Part shown: piece by piece, positions 19,374 through 29,184 of the stretch
Numbering within the stretch: position 1 is the stretch's first letter
Layout of the letters: every line of letters starts with the position of its first letter
Origin: Micrococcus lacusdianchii
GTDB lineage: Bacteria; Actinomycetota; Actinomycetes; Actinomycetales; Micrococcaceae
Assembly: GCF_023155805.1 (NCBI RefSeq)
Contig: NZ_JAKNUW010000007.1
Span: forward strand, 1-64,000
DNA length: 64,000 bases
Direction: 5' to 3'
Notes under the pieces: model-generated
Database searches by the model: none
Told to the model about the DNA's origin: nothing
What the model saw: only the letters and a program-made list of their open reading frames with translations
Position numbers and translations under genes: made by a program

Positions 19374-20011
19374 CCGGGGGAGGAGACCGTCCCGCGGGCA
19401 GTCCCGCCCCGGTGGAGAAGACCTCCGAGTTCAACCTCCCCAACGTCCTGACGGGCCTGCGCATCGTCATGGTGCCGTTCTTCGTGTGGGCGATGTGGGC
19501 CGGCGGCCCGTGGGGCAGTGACTCCGCCGCGGCGCGGTGGACCGCGGTGGTCCTCTTCGCCGTCGCCATGTACACGGACAAGCTCGACGGGGACATCGCC
19601 CGCGCCCGGGGCCTGGTGACGAACTTCGGGAAGATCGCGGACCCCATCGCGGACAAGCTGCTCACGGGCTCCGCGCTGGTGCTCTTCTCCCTGCTCGGCG
19701 AGCTGTGGTGGTGGGTCACCGCCGTGATCCTGGTGCGCGAGTGGGGCATCACGCTCATGCGGTTCGTGGTCATCCGGTACGGCGTCATGCCGGCCGGCCG
19801 GGGCGGCAAGCTCAAGACCGTCCTGCAGGCCGTGGGCATCGGACTCCTGCTCATGCCGCTGGCCCCCGTGCTGGGCGACTGGTGGCCGTGGCTGGGCTGG
19901 ACCGTGATCGGGGTCGCCACGGTGCTGACGGTGCTGACGGGTGTCGAGTACGTGCGGGACGCCGTCCGGCTGCGCCGGGACTGGCGGGCCGCACACGGGG
20001 ACGTGAGATGA
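19352..20011 (+). CDS. pgsA: CDP-diacylglycerol-glycerol-3-phosphate 3-phosphatidyltransferase
   Basis: Makes phosphatidylglycerophosphate, the precursor of phosphatidylglycerol and cardiolipin. The 219-aa membrane protein has the CDP-alcohol phosphotransferase motif in full: DKLDGDIAR, then G and two Asp in [13 protein letters not shown] start overlaps the ftsK 3' end by 22 nt, and the N-terminal ~25 residues are polar; no better start is available before [12 protein letters not shown]. The stop overlaps cinA (ATGA). pgsA-type genes precede cinA and clgR in other actinobacteria. Confidence 0.93.
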   Translation: MAADRTLTGGGDRPAGSPAPVEKTSEFNLPNVLTGLRIVMVPFFVWAMWAGGPWGSDSAAARWTAVVLFAVAMYTDKLDGDIARARGLVTNFGKIADPIADKLLTGSALVLFSLLGELWWWVTAVILVREWGITLMRFVVIRYGVMPAGRGGKLKTVLQAVGIGLLLMPLAPVLGDWWPWLGWTVIGVATVLTVLTGVEYVRDAVRLRRDWRAAHGDVR

Positions 20012-20598
20012 GCGTCCCCGACGGGGAGGCCGATCCGAGGGGGGCCGACGCGTCCGCCGCGGCTCGCGCCGTCGTCGCGCGCGGCACGGCGCTGGGCCTC
20101 ACGGTGGCGACCGCGGAGTCGCTCACGGCGGGGATGGTGGCGGCCGCCCTGGCGGACGTCCCGGGCGCCTCCGCTGTCCTCCAGGGCGGGGTGGTGGCGT
20201 ACCAGAACCACGTCAAGGCGGAGCTGCTCGGCGTGGGCGGGGACCTGCTCGCCGCGCGCGGGGCGGTGGACCCCGAGGTGGCGCGCCGCATGGCCGCGGG
20301 TGCGAGGCGGGCCCTGGGCGCCGACGTCGGCGTGGCCACCACGGGGGTGGCCGGCCCCGAGCCGCATCAGGGACGTCCCGTGGGGACCGTCATGCTCGGC
20401 CTCGCCGTGACGCCCGCGCTGGCCCCGGCCCTGCGGGCGATCGCCGTCGCCCCGGCCGGGCTGGACGAGGACGCCGAGGGCGCCACGCTCGGCGTCGAGC
20501 TGCACCTGCCGGGGGATCGGGCGGCGGTGCGCGGCGGGACCGTGGAACGCGTGCTGGCACTGTTGGAGTCGCTCCTGGTGGGCGTCCCTGGCCCCTGA
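20008..20598 (+). CDS. cinA: CinA C-terminal domain protein (NMN amidohydrolase)
   Basis: A 196-aa protein that contains only the C-terminal CinA domain, the PncC-type nicotinamide-nucleotide deamidase that recycles NMN for NAD. Family motifs are TVATAESLTAGMVAAAL, the GGVVAYQNHVK motif and TTGVAGPEPHQG(R)PVGTV. The N-terminal COG1058 domain of full-length CinA is absent, as in many actinobacteria. It overlaps pgsA by 4 nt and lies a few kb before recA, a long-known association. Confidence 0.93.
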   Translation: MSVPDGEADPRGADASAAARAVVARGTALGLTVATAESLTAGMVAAALADVPGASAVLQGGVVAYQNHVKAELLGVGGDLLAARGAVDPEVARRMAAGARRALGADVGVATTGVAGPEPHQGRPVGTVMLGLAVTPALAPALRAIAVAPAGLDEDAEGATLGVELHLPGDRAAVRGGTVERVLALLESLLVGVPGP

Positions 20599-20611
20599 CC
20601 CGCCGGTCCCC

Positions 20612-20617
20612 TACGCT
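20612..20617 (+). promoter_or_regulatory. -10 element of the 20624 membrane protein gene
   Basis: TACGCT lies 6 nt before the GTG at 20624, giving a leaderless mRNA that starts with a GTG codon. Confidence 0.6.
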
Positions 20618-20623
20618 CAGCGG

Positions 20624-21826
20624 GTGCCCTCCCACCCCGTCCCCACCGCATCCGACCGGGATGACGATCCCCACGAGGGCGCCGAGCGACGGCGCATCGG
20701 CCTGATCGCCGACCCGGGCGTCCCGTGGAAGCTGGCCCAGCAGGTGGCCGAGACCCTGCCGGACCGCCTCGCCGAGCGGCGTGAGGATCGGGTCCGGTGG
20801 CGCGTGGAGGCCCACCAGCAGGTGCTGCCGGTGAGCGCGGAGGGCCACCTGATCCTGGACGGTGCGGCGGGCCGCCTGGCCGAGGAGAACGGGTGGGACA
20901 CCGTGGTGGCCGTCGTGGACCTGCCGCGGTTCGAGGAGGGGCGCGGCGTCCTCGCCGACGTGCTGCCCGGACGCCGCGCCGCCTCGGTGTGCGTGCCCGC
21001 TCTCGGCGTCCTGCGCACGCGGCAGCGCCTCGAGGAGACGGTCCTGCGGGTGCTGGGGTACATGGACGGGGCGTCCGCGAAGGACGCCCCGGACGGGGAG
21101 ATGGACGTCTCCGAGCCCCTCAGCGAGACGCCGGAGGGGATCGGGCGCGAGCACATCACACCCGTGCCGGACACCGAGATCCGCCGGCCGGGTCAGGACG
21201 AGGACCTCTCCACGGTGTTCGTCACGGGCCCGGGGGGCACGCTGCGGCTCCTGATGGGCATGGTGGCGGCCAACCGCCCCCTGCGCCTGGCCCGGGGCAT
21301 GAAGTGGGCGGTGGCCTCTGCGGGCGCGGCGGGTGCCTACGGCGTGTTCTTCGTCTCCATCTGGAGCCTCTCGAACCACATGTCCACCCTCCGCCTGACC
21401 GCGGTGACCGTGCTGGCGGTCGTCATGCTGGTGCTCTGGCTGACCACCACCAACGGGCTGTGGGTCCGAGGCGGACGGCACGGCGGGCGTCCCGCCCTGG
21501 ACAACCTCTCGACCCTGGCGACGGTGGGCCTCGCCTGCTCCGCCCTGTACGCGGGCCTGTTCGCCGTGCTCGCGATGGTGGCGAGCGTGATCATCCCGAT
21601 GCCGTACCTCTCCGCCCAGCTGCACGAGGACGCCGGGTGGGTGGACATGATGCGGCTGGTATGGCTGTCCACGTCGATGGGCACGATGGCGGGCGCCGTC
21701 GGCGCCGGCTTCGACGACACGGTGGAGATTCGCACGGCCACCTACTCCCGGCGCGAGCTCGAGCGGCGGCGTCTGGCCGACGGTGGCGGGGACGGCGAGA
21801 CGGACGGCCCACGCCCTCGGGAATGA
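20624..21826 (+). CDS. Membrane protein of unknown function, 400 aa
   Basis: The N-terminal half (to about residue 200) is soluble; it opens RRIGLIADPGVPWKLAQQV and has alternating beta/alpha character, with VVAVVDLPRF resembling a nucleotide-fold strand. The C-terminal half has four transmembrane helices (about 228-250, 262-278, 300-325 and 345-365) and ends in a charged tail. I recognise no named family. A leaderless GTG start fits the -10 element. It separates cinA from the clgR-like gene. Confidence 0.85.
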   Translation: MPSHPVPTASDRDDDPHEGAERRRIGLIADPGVPWKLAQQVAETLPDRLAERREDRVRWRVEAHQQVLPVSAEGHLILDGAAGRLAEENGWDTVVAVVDLPRFEEGRGVLADVLPGRRAASVCVPALGVLRTRQRLEETVLRVLGYMDGASAKDAPDGEMDVSEPLSETPEGIGREHITPVPDTEIRRPGQDEDLSTVFVTGPGGTLRLLMGMVAANRPLRLARGMKWAVASAGAAGAYGVFFVSIWSLSNHMSTLRLTAVTVLAVVMLVLWLTTTNGLWVRGGRHGGRPALDNLSTLATVGLACSALYAGLFAVLAMVASVIIPMPYLSAQLHEDAGWVDMMRLVWLSTSMGTMAGAVGAGFDDTVEIRTATYSRRELERRRLADGGGDGETDGPRPRE

Positions 21827-21939
21827 CCGCAGCCACCGGAACGTTGTCCTGAACGAGTCAAGATCATCACGCCACCGGGACCGGCGGGGGACACCCTCGC
21901 CGCGATCGGCTGGCCAGCCTCCAGGAGCCTCGAGCACAC

Positions 21940-22353
21940 ATGATGCGACACCCCGTCCACGCCAACGGCGTCACCCGCTGGGTGAACGACGAGCCCATGC
22001 GCCCTCAGCCTGCCCCCGAACTGAAGGAGCGCGCCTTGCCCATCCTCCGCCACGAGATCGGCGAGGTCCTCCGCGACGTCCGCCAACGCCAGGGCCGCAC
22101 CCTGCGCGAGGTCTCCCATGACGCCCGCGTGTCGCTCGGCTACCTCTCCGAGGTGGAACGTGGCCAGAAGGAAGCCTCCTCGGAGCTGCTCGCCTCCATC
22201 TGCGAGGCGCTCGAGATCCCGATGTCGTTCCTGCTGCGGGAGGTCTCCGACCGGCTCGCCGACCAGGAGGGTGTGGCGATCCCGGACACCGTGCCGGCCG
22301 AGATGACGGCGGACGACGTGCCGCCGGTCGGGACCCTCGCCGCCCGGGCGTGA
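21940..22353 (+). CDS. clgR: XRE-family regulator, ClgR type
   Basis: A 137-aa helix-turn-helix protein: [20 protein letters not shown] then [20 protein letters not shown] is the Cro/C1 HTH (about residues 38-92). ClgR of actinobacteria activates clp protease, recX and DNA-repair genes and lies in the pgsA-cinA-clgR-recA region, as here. The tail ends GTLAARA, resembling an SsrA-like degron; ClgR is a known ClpCP substrate in relatives. The first ~20 residues are variable, and a later ATG (21997) is possible. Expected targets inside this window include recX. Confidence 0.88.
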   Translation: MMRHPVHANGVTRWVNDEPMRPQPAPELKERALPILRHEIGEVLRDVRQRQGRTLREVSHDARVSLGYLSEVERGQKEASSELLASICEALEIPMSFLLREVSDRLADQEGVAIPDTVPAEMTADDVPPVGTLAARA

Positions 22354-22568
22354 GGACCAGCGAGTTCCGCCGCCTGATGGAGGAGGAGTTCGGCCCCGCA
22401 CGGGCCGGGCTGATGGTCGACACCCTCCACCTGCCGGCCTTCGACGCCACCGCCTCGGACGCCCTCGCGTCCGGGGCGGACCCACGTGACGTGTGGCGGG
22501 AGATGTGCGATCTCAACGGCGTGCCCGAATCCCGCCGTCTGGGCCGGGACATCCCGCCGAAGCGCTGA
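22350..22568 (+). CDS. DUF3046 family protein
   Basis: A 72-aa protein with the family pattern: [19 protein letters not shown] at the start, the [20 protein letters not shown] motif, and the basic end. DUF3046 genes lie just before recA in many actinobacteria. The GTG start overlaps the clgR stop by 4 nt, so the two are translationally coupled. Function unknown; small, soluble and mainly helical. Confidence 0.92.
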   Translation: MRTSEFRRLMEEEFGPARAGLMVDTLHLPAFDATASDALASGADPRDVWREMCDLNGVPESRRLGRDIPPKR

Positions 22569-22597
22569 GCGGGCCACGGCGCTCGGCCGCTCCGGGG

Positions 22598-22615
22598 TTC
22601 GAACACGTGTTCGAA
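22598..22615. promoter_or_regulatory. LexA box (SOS operator) of recA
   Basis: CGAACACGTGTTCG at 22600-22613 matches the actinobacterial LexA consensus CGAACRNRYGTTYG, and the dyad extends to an 18-nt perfect palindrome TTCGAACACGTGTTCGAA. It sits 8 nt before the -10 element, so bound LexA would cover the -35 region. Confidence 0.93.
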
Positions 22616-22623
22616 GGATGGGG

Positions 22624-22629
22624 TAGAGT
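22624..22629 (+). promoter_or_regulatory. -10 element of recA
   Basis: TAGAGT downstream of the LexA box; the transcript would have a leader of about 135 nt before the recA ATG. Confidence 0.65.
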
Positions 22630-22770
22630 CCTGCACACGTGCCGGGAGAACCCGGCGATCCACAGCCCGGCCGGCGGGCCTCTAACGTGTCCGCCGCGGC
22701 CCGTACTCTCCAGACATCAGGCAGCCGCGGGAGGACCCGCGTGAGCACGGATCAGACCCAGGAGTGAACC

Positions 22771-23862
22771 ATGAGCAAGGCGAGCGCCGCCGAGAAGGCG
22801 ACCACGGACCGCGAGAAGGCACTGGACGCCGCCCTCGCGCAGATCGACAAGCAGTTCGGCAAGGGCTCGGTCATGCGCCTGGGCGAGCAGACCCAGGCGC
22901 CCGTGGAGGTCATCCCCACCGGCTCCGTGGCCATGGACGTCGCCCTCGGGATCGGCGGACTGCCGCGCGGCCGCGTGGTGGAGATCTACGGCCCCGAGTC
23001 CTCCGGCAAGACCACCCTGGCCCTGCACGCGGTGGCCAACGCCCAGCGCAACGGGGGCATCGCCGCGTTCATCGACGCGGAGCACGCCTTGGACCCGGTC
23101 TACGCCCGCAAGCTCGGCGTGGACACGGACGCCCTGCTGGTGAGCCAGCCGGACACCGGCGAGCAGGCCCTCGAGATCATGGACATGCTCGTCTCCTCGG
23201 GCACGCTGGACATCGTGGTCATCGACTCCGTGGCCGCGCTGACCCCCCGTGCGGAGATCGAGGGCGAGATGGGCGACTCCCACGTCGGCCTCCAGGCCCG
23301 CCTCATGTCCCAGGCGCTGCGCAAGGTGACCGGCCGTCTGCACCAGACCAACACCACCGCCATCTTCATCAACCAGCTGCGCGAGAAGATCGGCGTGTTC
23401 TTCGGCTCCCCGGAGACCACCACCGGCGGCAAGGCCCTGAAGTTCTACGCCTCGGTCCGCATCGACGTGCGCCGCATCGAGACCCTCAAGGAGGGCGGCA
23501 ACCCGGTCGGCAACCGCACCCGCGTGAAGGTCGTCAAGAACAAGATGGCCCCGCCCTTCAAGCAGGCCGAGTTCGACATCCTCTACGGCGAGGGCATCTC
23601 CAAGGAGGGCAGCCTGATCGACATGGGCGTGGACGAGGGCATCGTCAAGAAGTCGGGTGCCTGGTTCACGTACGACGGGGACCAGCTCGGCCAGGGCAAG
23701 GAGAACGCCCGCCGGTTCCTCAAGGACAACCCGGACCTGGCCCTCGAGATCGAGCAGCGGATCTTCGCGAAGCTCGGCATCGGCGGGGCCGGCGCCGAGG
23801 ACGATCAGCCGGATGAGGCCCCGGCCCTGCAGGCCGTGGCCGGTGACGTCGCCGCCGGATGA
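22771..23862 (+). CDS. recA: Recombinase RecA
   Basis: ATP-dependent strand-exchange protein and coprotease for LexA. The 363-aa product has Walker A GPESSGKT (residues 74-81), the [14 protein letters not shown] segment, Walker B-like [11 protein letters not shown] and the L2-loop signature [14 protein letters not shown]. No intein. The ATG at 22771 has AGGAGTG 4 nt upstream. The 3' end overlaps recX by 4 nt. Regulation by LexA is clear from the operator. Confidence 0.99.
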   Translation: MSKASAAEKATTDREKALDAALAQIDKQFGKGSVMRLGEQTQAPVEVIPTGSVAMDVALGIGGLPRGRVVEIYGPESSGKTTLALHAVANAQRNGGIAAFIDAEHALDPVYARKLGVDTDALLVSQPDTGEQALEIMDMLVSSGTLDIVVIDSVAALTPRAEIEGEMGDSHVGLQARLMSQALRKVTGRLHQTNTTAIFINQLREKIGVFFGSPETTTGGKALKFYASVRIDVRRIETLKEGGNPVGNRTRVKVVKNKMAPPFKQAEFDILYGEGISKEGSLIDMGVDEGIVKKSGAWFTYDGDQLGQGKENARRFLKDNPDLALEIEQRIFAKLGIGGAGAEDDQPDEAPALQAVAGDVAAG

Positions 23863-24947
23863 CCTCCGGCGCGGGGCCTCGGGGACGGGGCCGTCCGTCC
23901 GCACGGCAGGACGCCGGGCGGACGGACGGCCCCGTCTTCGATGACGCCCTCGACTCCGAGGTCGCCCGCCTGTGGCTGGACCTGGCGGGCGTGAAGCACG
24001 GGGAGCAGGGCCCGCGCGCGGACGCCCCAGGCGCGGCCGCGTCGGACGCCCCCGATCCGTCGACCGTGTCCGCCCCGGCCTCCGGTCGACGTCGGACGGG
24101 CACGCCGCCCGAGGAGCAGCTCCCACCGGCCCCCGCGGACCTCGGCCTCCTCCTGACCCGGGCGAGCGATCTGCCCACTCCGGTCCGCCGCCCGCGGGAC
24201 GCCGAGGACACGGACGGGTCCGACCCCGTGCCCTTGCCGTGGACCACCACCGCAGGGGCGGAGGACCGCCGTGCCGCCGGGACCGGCCGGGCCCGATCCC
24301 GGACCCCCCGGGCCGTCCCTGCCGAGCCCGTGCCGACCGAGCCCGCCCCCCGGGTGATCGGGGGCGGTGCCCGGGACGAGCCGGCGGAGGACGAGCCCCG
24401 CCGTCGTCGCGGCCGCCGACCCGGCCCGGCGTCCCTGCCCGAGGAGCCCCGCGAGCGGGAGGAGGCCGCCCGCGAGGTCGTCCTGCGACAGCTGGCCATG
24501 GGCCCGCGCTCCCGTGGCCAGCTCGAGCGGAAGCTCGCGGAGCGGCAGGCCGACCCAGAGCTGATCGCCCGGATCCTCGACCGGTTCGAGGAGGTCGGCC
24601 TCGTGGACGACGCCGCCTTCGCCGAGGTCTGGGTCCGCAGCCGCGCCCGCGGCAGGCGCCTGTCCCGGCGGGCCATCTCCCGTGAGCTGCACGAGAAGGG
24701 CGTGGACAGGGACGTCGCGGAGGAGGCCCTGGCGGCCGTCGAGCCGGAGGACGAGCGGCAGGCGGCGCTCGACCTGGTCCACGCGAAGATGCGCGGGCGG
24801 CCCGCGCCCGCCGCCGACGGGCCCGCGGGGCGGGCCGAGCGGGACAAGGTCGTCCGCCGCCTCGTGGGGATGCTGGGCCGCAGGGGCTACGGACCGGGGC
24901 TCGCGTTCGGCGTCGTCCAGGAGGTCCTCGGGGAGCTCGACGGGTGA
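23859..24947 (+). CDS. recX: Regulatory protein RecX with long N-terminal extension
   Basis: RecX limits RecA filament growth. The conserved helical repeats run from about residue 195 ([20 protein letters not shown], then [21 protein letters not shown] and [17 protein letters not shown]). The 362-aa length is about twice the usual 150-200 aa because of a ~190-aa disordered Pro/Ala/Arg/Asp-rich head. The ATG overlaps the recA stop (ATGA), so that start is likely, though an internal start nearer the domain cannot be excluded. Confidence 0.92.
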   Translation: MTSGAGPRGRGRPSARQDAGRTDGPVFDDALDSEVARLWLDLAGVKHGEQGPRADAPGAAASDAPDPSTVSAPASGRRRTGTPPEEQLPPAPADLGLLLTRASDLPTPVRRPRDAEDTDGSDPVPLPWTTTAGAEDRRAAGTGRARSRTPRAVPAEPVPTEPAPRVIGGGARDEPAEDEPRRRRGRRPGPASLPEEPREREEAAREVVLRQLAMGPRSRGQLERKLAERQADPELIARILDRFEEVGLVDDAAFAEVWVRSRARGRRLSRRAISRELHEKGVDRDVAEEALAAVEPEDERQAALDLVHAKMRGRPAPAADGPAGRAERDKVVRRLVGMLGRRGYGPGLAFGVVQEVLGELDG

Positions 24948-24951
24948 CACC

Positions 24952-24957
24952 TAGAAT
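24952..24957 (+). promoter_or_regulatory. -10 element of miaB (leaderless)
   Basis: TAGAAT lies 6 nt before the miaB GTG. Confidence 0.65.
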
Positions 24958-24963
24958 GGTGCG

Positions 24964-26475
24964 GTGACTCTGACGGATCCCACCCTTCGCCCCCACAAGG
25001 GCCTCACCTACGAGGTCCGCACCTTCGGGTGCCAGATGAACGTGCACGACTCCGAGCGCATCTCCGGCCTGCTCGAGTCCACCGGCTACGCCCCGGTCGC
25101 CGAGGACGCCCAGGCCGACCTCGTGGTCTTCAACACGTGCGCGGTCCGCGAGAACGCGGACAACCGCCTCTACGGCAACCTGGGCAACCTGCGTGCGGTG
25201 AAGGACGCGCACCCCGGGATGCAGATCGCCGTGGGCGGGTGCCTCGCCCAGAAGGACCAGGCCGTCATCCAGCAGAAGGCGCCGTGGGTGGACGTGGTCT
25301 TCGGCACCCATAACATCGGCTCCCTGCCCGTGCTGCTCGAGCGCTCCCGGCACAATGCGGACGCGGAGATCGAGATCCTCGAGTCGCTCGAGGTCTTCCC
25401 CTCCACCCTGCCCACCAAGCGGGACTCCACGCATTCGGGCTGGGTGTCCATCTCCGTGGGCTGCAACAACACCTGCACGTTCTGCATCGTCCCGTCCCTG
25501 CGCGGCAAGGAGAAGGACCGCCGCCCGGGGGAGATCCTCGCGGAGGTCCAGGCCCTCGTGGACGCCGGCGCCGTGGAGGTCACCCTGCTGGGGCAGAACG
25601 TGAACAGCTACGGGGTGGAGTTCGGGGACCGCGGCGCGTTCGCCAAGCTCCTCCGCGCCTGCGGGGCGATCGAGGGCCTCGAGCGCGTGCGCTTCACCAG
25701 CCCGCACCCGGCCATGTTCACCGACGACGTCATCGACGCGATGGCCGAGACCCCCAACGTCATGCCGCAGCTGCACATGCCGCTGCAGTCGGGGTCGGAC
25801 AAGGTGCTCAAGGACATGCGCCGGTCGTACCGCTCGACGAAGTTCCTCGGGATCCTGGAGAAGGTCCGCGAGCGCATCCCGCACGCGGCGATCACCACGG
25901 ACATCATCGTGGGCTTCCCCGGGGAGACGGAGGAGGACTTCGAGGAGACCATGCGTGTGGTGGAGGCCTCCCGGTTCTCCTCGGCGTTCACCTTCCAGTA
26001 CTCGATTCGGCCCGGCACCCCGGCAGCGGAGATGGCGGACCAGGTGCCGAAGGCGGTGGTGCAGGAGCGGTTCGGGCGGCTCGTCGCCCTGCAGGACCGG
26101 ATCTCGGCGGAGGAGATGCGCACGCTCGTCGGCACCCGGCAGGAGCTGCTGGTCACCGCCGACTCCGGGTCGAAGGGCGCCGAGCGCGGCCGCCTGGCCG
26201 GCCGCGCCCCGGACAACCGCCTGGTGCACTTCTCCGTGCCGGCCGGGGCCGAGACGCCGCGCCCGGGCGACTTCGTCACCGTCACCGTGACCGAGGCGCA
26301 TCCGTACTTCGCGGTCGCGGACCCGGACCTCGCGGACTATCGCCTGCGCCGCTCCCGCGCCGGCGACGCGTGGGACCGCGCCCAGGCCGAGTCCTGCGGC
26401 GTGCCCTCCCCGGGCGGGCCCAGCGGCGTCGGCGCCACGAGCCTCGGCATGCCCACGCTGCGCCCGCGGGCCTGA
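24964..26475 (+). CDS. miaB: tRNA-2-methylthio-N6-dimethylallyladenosine synthase
   Basis: Radical-SAM methylthiotransferase that adds the 2-methylthio group to i6A37. The 503-aa product has the UPF0004 cluster cysteines Cys23, Cys59 and Cys93, the radical-SAM CxxxCxxC at Cys167, Cys171 and Cys174 ([12 protein letters not shown]), and a TRAM domain near residues 385-450. The tail beyond about 460 is a Gly/Pro-rich extension. The GTG start is fixed by the leaderless promoter. miaA, which makes the substrate i6A37, follows after 11 nt. Confidence 0.97.
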   Translation: MTLTDPTLRPHKGLTYEVRTFGCQMNVHDSERISGLLESTGYAPVAEDAQADLVVFNTCAVRENADNRLYGNLGNLRAVKDAHPGMQIAVGGCLAQKDQAVIQQKAPWVDVVFGTHNIGSLPVLLERSRHNADAEIEILESLEVFPSTLPTKRDSTHSGWVSISVGCNNTCTFCIVPSLRGKEKDRRPGEILAEVQALVDAGAVEVTLLGQNVNSYGVEFGDRGAFAKLLRACGAIEGLERVRFTSPHPAMFTDDVIDAMAETPNVMPQLHMPLQSGSDKVLKDMRRSYRSTKFLGILEKVRERIPHAAITTDIIVGFPGETEEDFEETMRVVEASRFSSAFTFQYSIRPGTPAAEMADQVPKAVVQERFGRLVALQDRISAEEMRTLVGTRQELLVTADSGSKGAERGRLAGRAPDNRLVHFSVPAGAETPRPGDFVTVTVTEAHPYFAVADPDLADYRLRRSRAGDAWDRAQAESCGVPSPGGPSGVGATSLGMPTLRPRA

Positions 26476-26486
26476 GTCCGCCCCGC

Positions 26487-27506
26487 ATGACCGCGACGCC
26501 GAGTCCCGCCTCCCGTCCCCACCCGGCCGGGCCCGCGCCCGTCGTCGCCGTGGTGGGAGCGACGGCGACGGGCAAGTCCGCGCTCACCGTCGCCCTGGCG
26601 CACGCGCTGGACGGCGAGGTGGTGAACGCGGACGCGCTGCAGTTCTACCGGGGCATGGACGTGGGCACCGCCAAGGTCACGGTCGAGGAGCGCCAGGGGG
26701 TGCCGCACCACCTCCTGGACGTCATGGAGGTGACCGAGGAGGCGTCGGTCGCCCGGTTCCAGTCCGACGCGCGGGCGTGCTTCGTGGACATCCGCGCCCG
26801 GGGCCGCACGCCGATCCTGGTGGGCGGCTCGGGGCTGTACGTGCGCGCCGCCCTGGACGTGCTGGACTTCCCGCCGACGGACCCGGCAGTGCGGGCGGGG
26901 GTGGAAGCAGAGCTGGCCGAGCGCGGGGAGGCCGCGCTGCGGGCCGAGCTGGCCGGCGTCGACCCGGCCTCCGCCGAGCGCGTCCGGGACGACCGGCGCC
27001 TGGTCCGGGCGATCGAGGTGCACCGGCTCACGGGGCGGCCGTTCAGCTCCTTCATGCCACGGCGCGAGTACGCCGCGGACGTGCTGCCCGCGGTGCAGAT
27101 CGGGCTCTCGATCGACCGCCCTGTGCTGCACGAGCGCATCGCTGCCCGCGTGGACGCGATGATGGCGGCAGGGCTCCTGGACGAGGTGCGGGGGCTGACG
27201 GCCAACGGACTGCGCGACGGACCGACCGCCTCGCGAGCGATCGGCTACCGGGAGATGCTCGCGGTGCTGGACGGGGAGCTCACCGAGTCCGCCGCGAGCG
27301 AGCAGACGATCGTGGCCACCCGCCGCTTCGCCCGCCGTCAGGAGACGTGGTTCCGCGCCGACCCGCGCGTGCGCTGGCTGCCCGCGGACGCCCCGGACCT
27401 CGTGCAGCGGGCGCTGGCGGCCGTGGCGCAGAACGTGTCGAGCACGGAGTCCGGGGCCGAGGAGCCGACGGACGGGGACGCCCGAGGCGTCCGGGCCCGC
27501 CCCTAG
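26487..27506 (+). CDS. miaA: tRNA dimethylallyltransferase
   Basis: Adds the dimethylallyl group to A37 of tRNAs reading UNN codons, the step before MiaB. The 339-aa product has the P-loop GATATGKS (residues 24-31), the [17 protein letters not shown] motif, and [11 protein letters not shown]-like substrate loop ([12 protein letters not shown]). ATG 26487 follows the miaB stop by 11 nt. An open frame extends upstream into miaB but has no support. The dapF promoter begins inside its last codons. Confidence 0.96.
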   Translation: MTATPSPASRPHPAGPAPVVAVVGATATGKSALTVALAHALDGEVVNADALQFYRGMDVGTAKVTVEERQGVPHHLLDVMEVTEEASVARFQSDARACFVDIRARGRTPILVGGSGLYVRAALDVLDFPPTDPAVRAGVEAELAERGEAALRAELAGVDPASAERVRDDRRLVRAIEVHRLTGRPFSSFMPRREYAADVLPAVQIGLSIDRPVLHERIAARVDAMMAAGLLDEVRGLTANGLRDGPTASRAIGYREMLAVLDGELTESAASEQTIVATRRFARRQETWFRADPRVRWLPADAPDLVQRALAAVAQNVSSTESGAEEPTDGDARGVRARP

Positions 27507-27509
27507 ACT
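27504..27509 (+). promoter_or_regulatory. -10 element of dapF (leaderless)
   Basis: TAGACT overlaps the miaA stop codon and lies 7 nt before the dapF ATG. Confidence 0.65.
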
Positions 27510-27516
27510 GAGGCCC

Positions 27517-28467
27517 ATGAGCACCGAGCACTCCGCCGCGCGCGGCGAGACCCCCGCCGCCGACCGCCCGTCTGTGCCCTTCACCAAGGGCCACGGCACC
27601 GGCAACGACTTCGTACTGGTCGCGGACCCGGGCGGCAACGCGCAGCTGGACGCGGAGCGCGTGGCGCGGGTGGCGGACCGCCACCAGGGCGTGGGCGCCG
27701 ACGGCGTCATCCGCGCCGTGCGGTCGGCGAACCTGCCCGAGGGGGAGGCCGTCCTGGCCGAGCACCCCGAGGCCGAGTGGTTCATGGACTACCGCAACGG
27801 GGACGGCTCGATCGCAGAGATGTGCGGCAACGGGGTGCGCGTGTTCGTGCACTTCCTCGTGGAGAAGGGCCTCGTGGACCTCGCGCCGGGGCAGTCGCTG
27901 ACGATCGGCACCCGGGCCGGCGCCAAGACCGTCACCCGCTATGAGGGCGGCTACTCGATCGACATGGGCCCGTGGCGCTTCCTCGAGCCCGAGCTGGCGG
28001 AGGAGTTGGCTTCCGATGCCATGGTCCTGACCGCCGGCCTGCCCGACCCGCGTCCCGCCTTGAGCGTGTCCATGGGCAACCCGCACACCGTGGTGCCGCT
28101 GCAGTCCATGGCGGAGCTCGCGGACCTGGACCTCACCCGCGCCCCCGGCGTGGACCCGGAGCCGCCGCACGGCACCAACGTGGAGTTCGTGGCCGCGCAC
28201 GAGCCGCTGATCCACGAGGGCGTGGGCCGCGTGCGCATGCGCGTGCACGAGCGCGGCGTGGGGGAGACCCAGTCCTGCGGCACCGGGGCGTGCGCGGTGG
28301 CCGTGGCCATGCGCACGTGGGCCGGCCCGGAGGGCTCGGACTCCTGGCTCGTGGAGGTCCCCGGCGGTGTGCTGGGCATCGACTTCGTGCGCGCCGCCGA
28401 CGGCGAGGAGCACGTGGTGCTCGCGGGCCCGGCCGAGCTGGTGTTCGACGGCGAGCTCATCGCCTGA
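27517..28467 (+). CDS. dapF: Diaminopimelate epimerase
   Basis: Interconverts LL- and meso-diaminopimelate, for lysine and peptidoglycan. The 316-aa product has the two catalytic cysteines, Cys103 in MCGNGVRVF and Cys254 in QSCGTGACAVA, plus the N-terminal FTKGHGTGNDFVLV motif. Slightly longer than the usual 275-290 aa because of a polar head of about 22 residues. The start is supported by the leaderless promoter. The next gene is convergent. Confidence 0.97.
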   Translation: MSTEHSAARGETPAADRPSVPFTKGHGTGNDFVLVADPGGNAQLDAERVARVADRHQGVGADGVIRAVRSANLPEGEAVLAEHPEAEWFMDYRNGDGSIAEMCGNGVRVFVHFLVEKGLVDLAPGQSLTIGTRAGAKTVTRYEGGYSIDMGPWRFLEPELAEELASDAMVLTAGLPDPRPALSVSMGNPHTVVPLQSMAELADLDLTRAPGVDPEPPHGTNVEFVAAHEPLIHEGVGRVRMRVHERGVGETQSCGTGACAVAVAMRTWAGPEGSDSWLVEVPGGVLGIDFVRAADGEEHVVLAGPAELVFDGELIA

Positions 28468-28478
28468 CCCCCTGACGT

Positions 28479-28525
28479 CGTCGTTCGGGAAACAGCTCCC
28501 GCCTCGGCGCCGTCGTTCAGGAAAC
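28479..28525. repeat. 15-nt direct repeat after dapF
   Basis: CGTCGTTCGGGAAAC (28479-28493) recurs as CGTCGTTCAGGAAAC (28511-28525) with one mismatch and a 32-nt period. The second copy forms the loop side of the hairpin at 28507. Confidence 0.7.
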
Positions 28526-28530
28526 GGCGC
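28507..28530. terminator. Hairpin between convergent dapF and methyltransferase
   Basis: GCGCCGT (28507-28513) pairs with ACGGCGC (28524-28530) around a 10-nt loop. Its position just after both convergent stops fits a bidirectional terminator. Confidence 0.55.
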
Positions 28531-28531
28531 G

Positions 28532-29179
28532 TCAGTCTGTTCGGACCACCTTCAGGATCCGGAACCCCTTGACGCTGTCCGCCCGCTCCGCGGTGAAAGT
28601 ACCGGGGGCGCGCTCGTCGAGCATCCCCTGGATCCAGGGCAGCAGCGAGTCGGCGCCGAGGTTCTTCTGGACCACGAGCCAGGCCTCGCCTCCGGGCGCC
28701 AGCCGCGGCAGCCACAGCGCGAGCAGCTCGTGCAGGGCCGCCTTGCCGATCCGGATGGGCGGGTTGGACCAGATCAGGTCGAACTCCACGTCCACCGGCA
28801 CGTCCTCGGGACGCAGCGCCGAGACGTTCGCCAGCCCCAGGGCCGCAGCGTTGTCCCGGGTGAGCTGGAGGGAGCGGTCGTTGACCTCGACGGCGGTCAC
28901 CTCCGCCTCCGGGGAGCGCAGTGCCAGGGTGAGGGCGATCGGCCCCCAGCCCGCGCCGACGTCGAGGAAGCGTCCGGAGGCCGGCGGTGCGGGGACCGAG
29001 GCGAACAGGGCGGCGGTGCCCTTGTCCACGCCGTCCGGGGAGAAGATCCCGTTCGCCGTCTGCACCGACACCTCGCGCCCGGCCAGGCGCACCGTCACGG
29101 TGCGCCGCCGTTCCGGGGCGGCGGGATCGTCGTCGAAGTAGTGCGATGCGGCGGGGGCGTTCTGGCTCACGCGGGCCAT
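28532..29179 (-). CDS. Class I methyltransferase, RsmC/RlmG-like
   Basis: A 215-aa SAM methyltransferase of the MTS family: FLDVGAGWGPIALTLAL is motif I and IWSNPPIRIG is the NPP[FYI] catalytic motif of base N-methyltransferases such as RsmC (16S rRNA m2G1207). Single-domain proteins of this size are common in actinobacteria between dapF and hflX. ATG 29179 is chosen because it begins the conserved part; the open frame extends upstream without support. RNA target unproven. Confidence 0.9.
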   Translation of the reverse strand: MARVSQNAPAASHYFDDDPAAPERRRTVTVRLAGREVSVQTANGIFSPDGVDKGTAALFASVPAPPASGRFLDVGAGWGPIALTLALRSPEAEVTAVEVNDRSLQLTRDNAAALGLANVSALRPEDVPVDVEFDLIWSNPPIRIGKAALHELLALWLPRLAPGGEAWLVVQKNLGADSLLPWIQGMLDERAPGTFTAERADSVKGFRILKVVRTD

Positions 29180-29184
29180 CGTAG

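Noticed and set aside
22771-23862. Intein in recA
   Set aside because: The protein is a normal 363 aa with uninterrupted Walker and L2 motifs.
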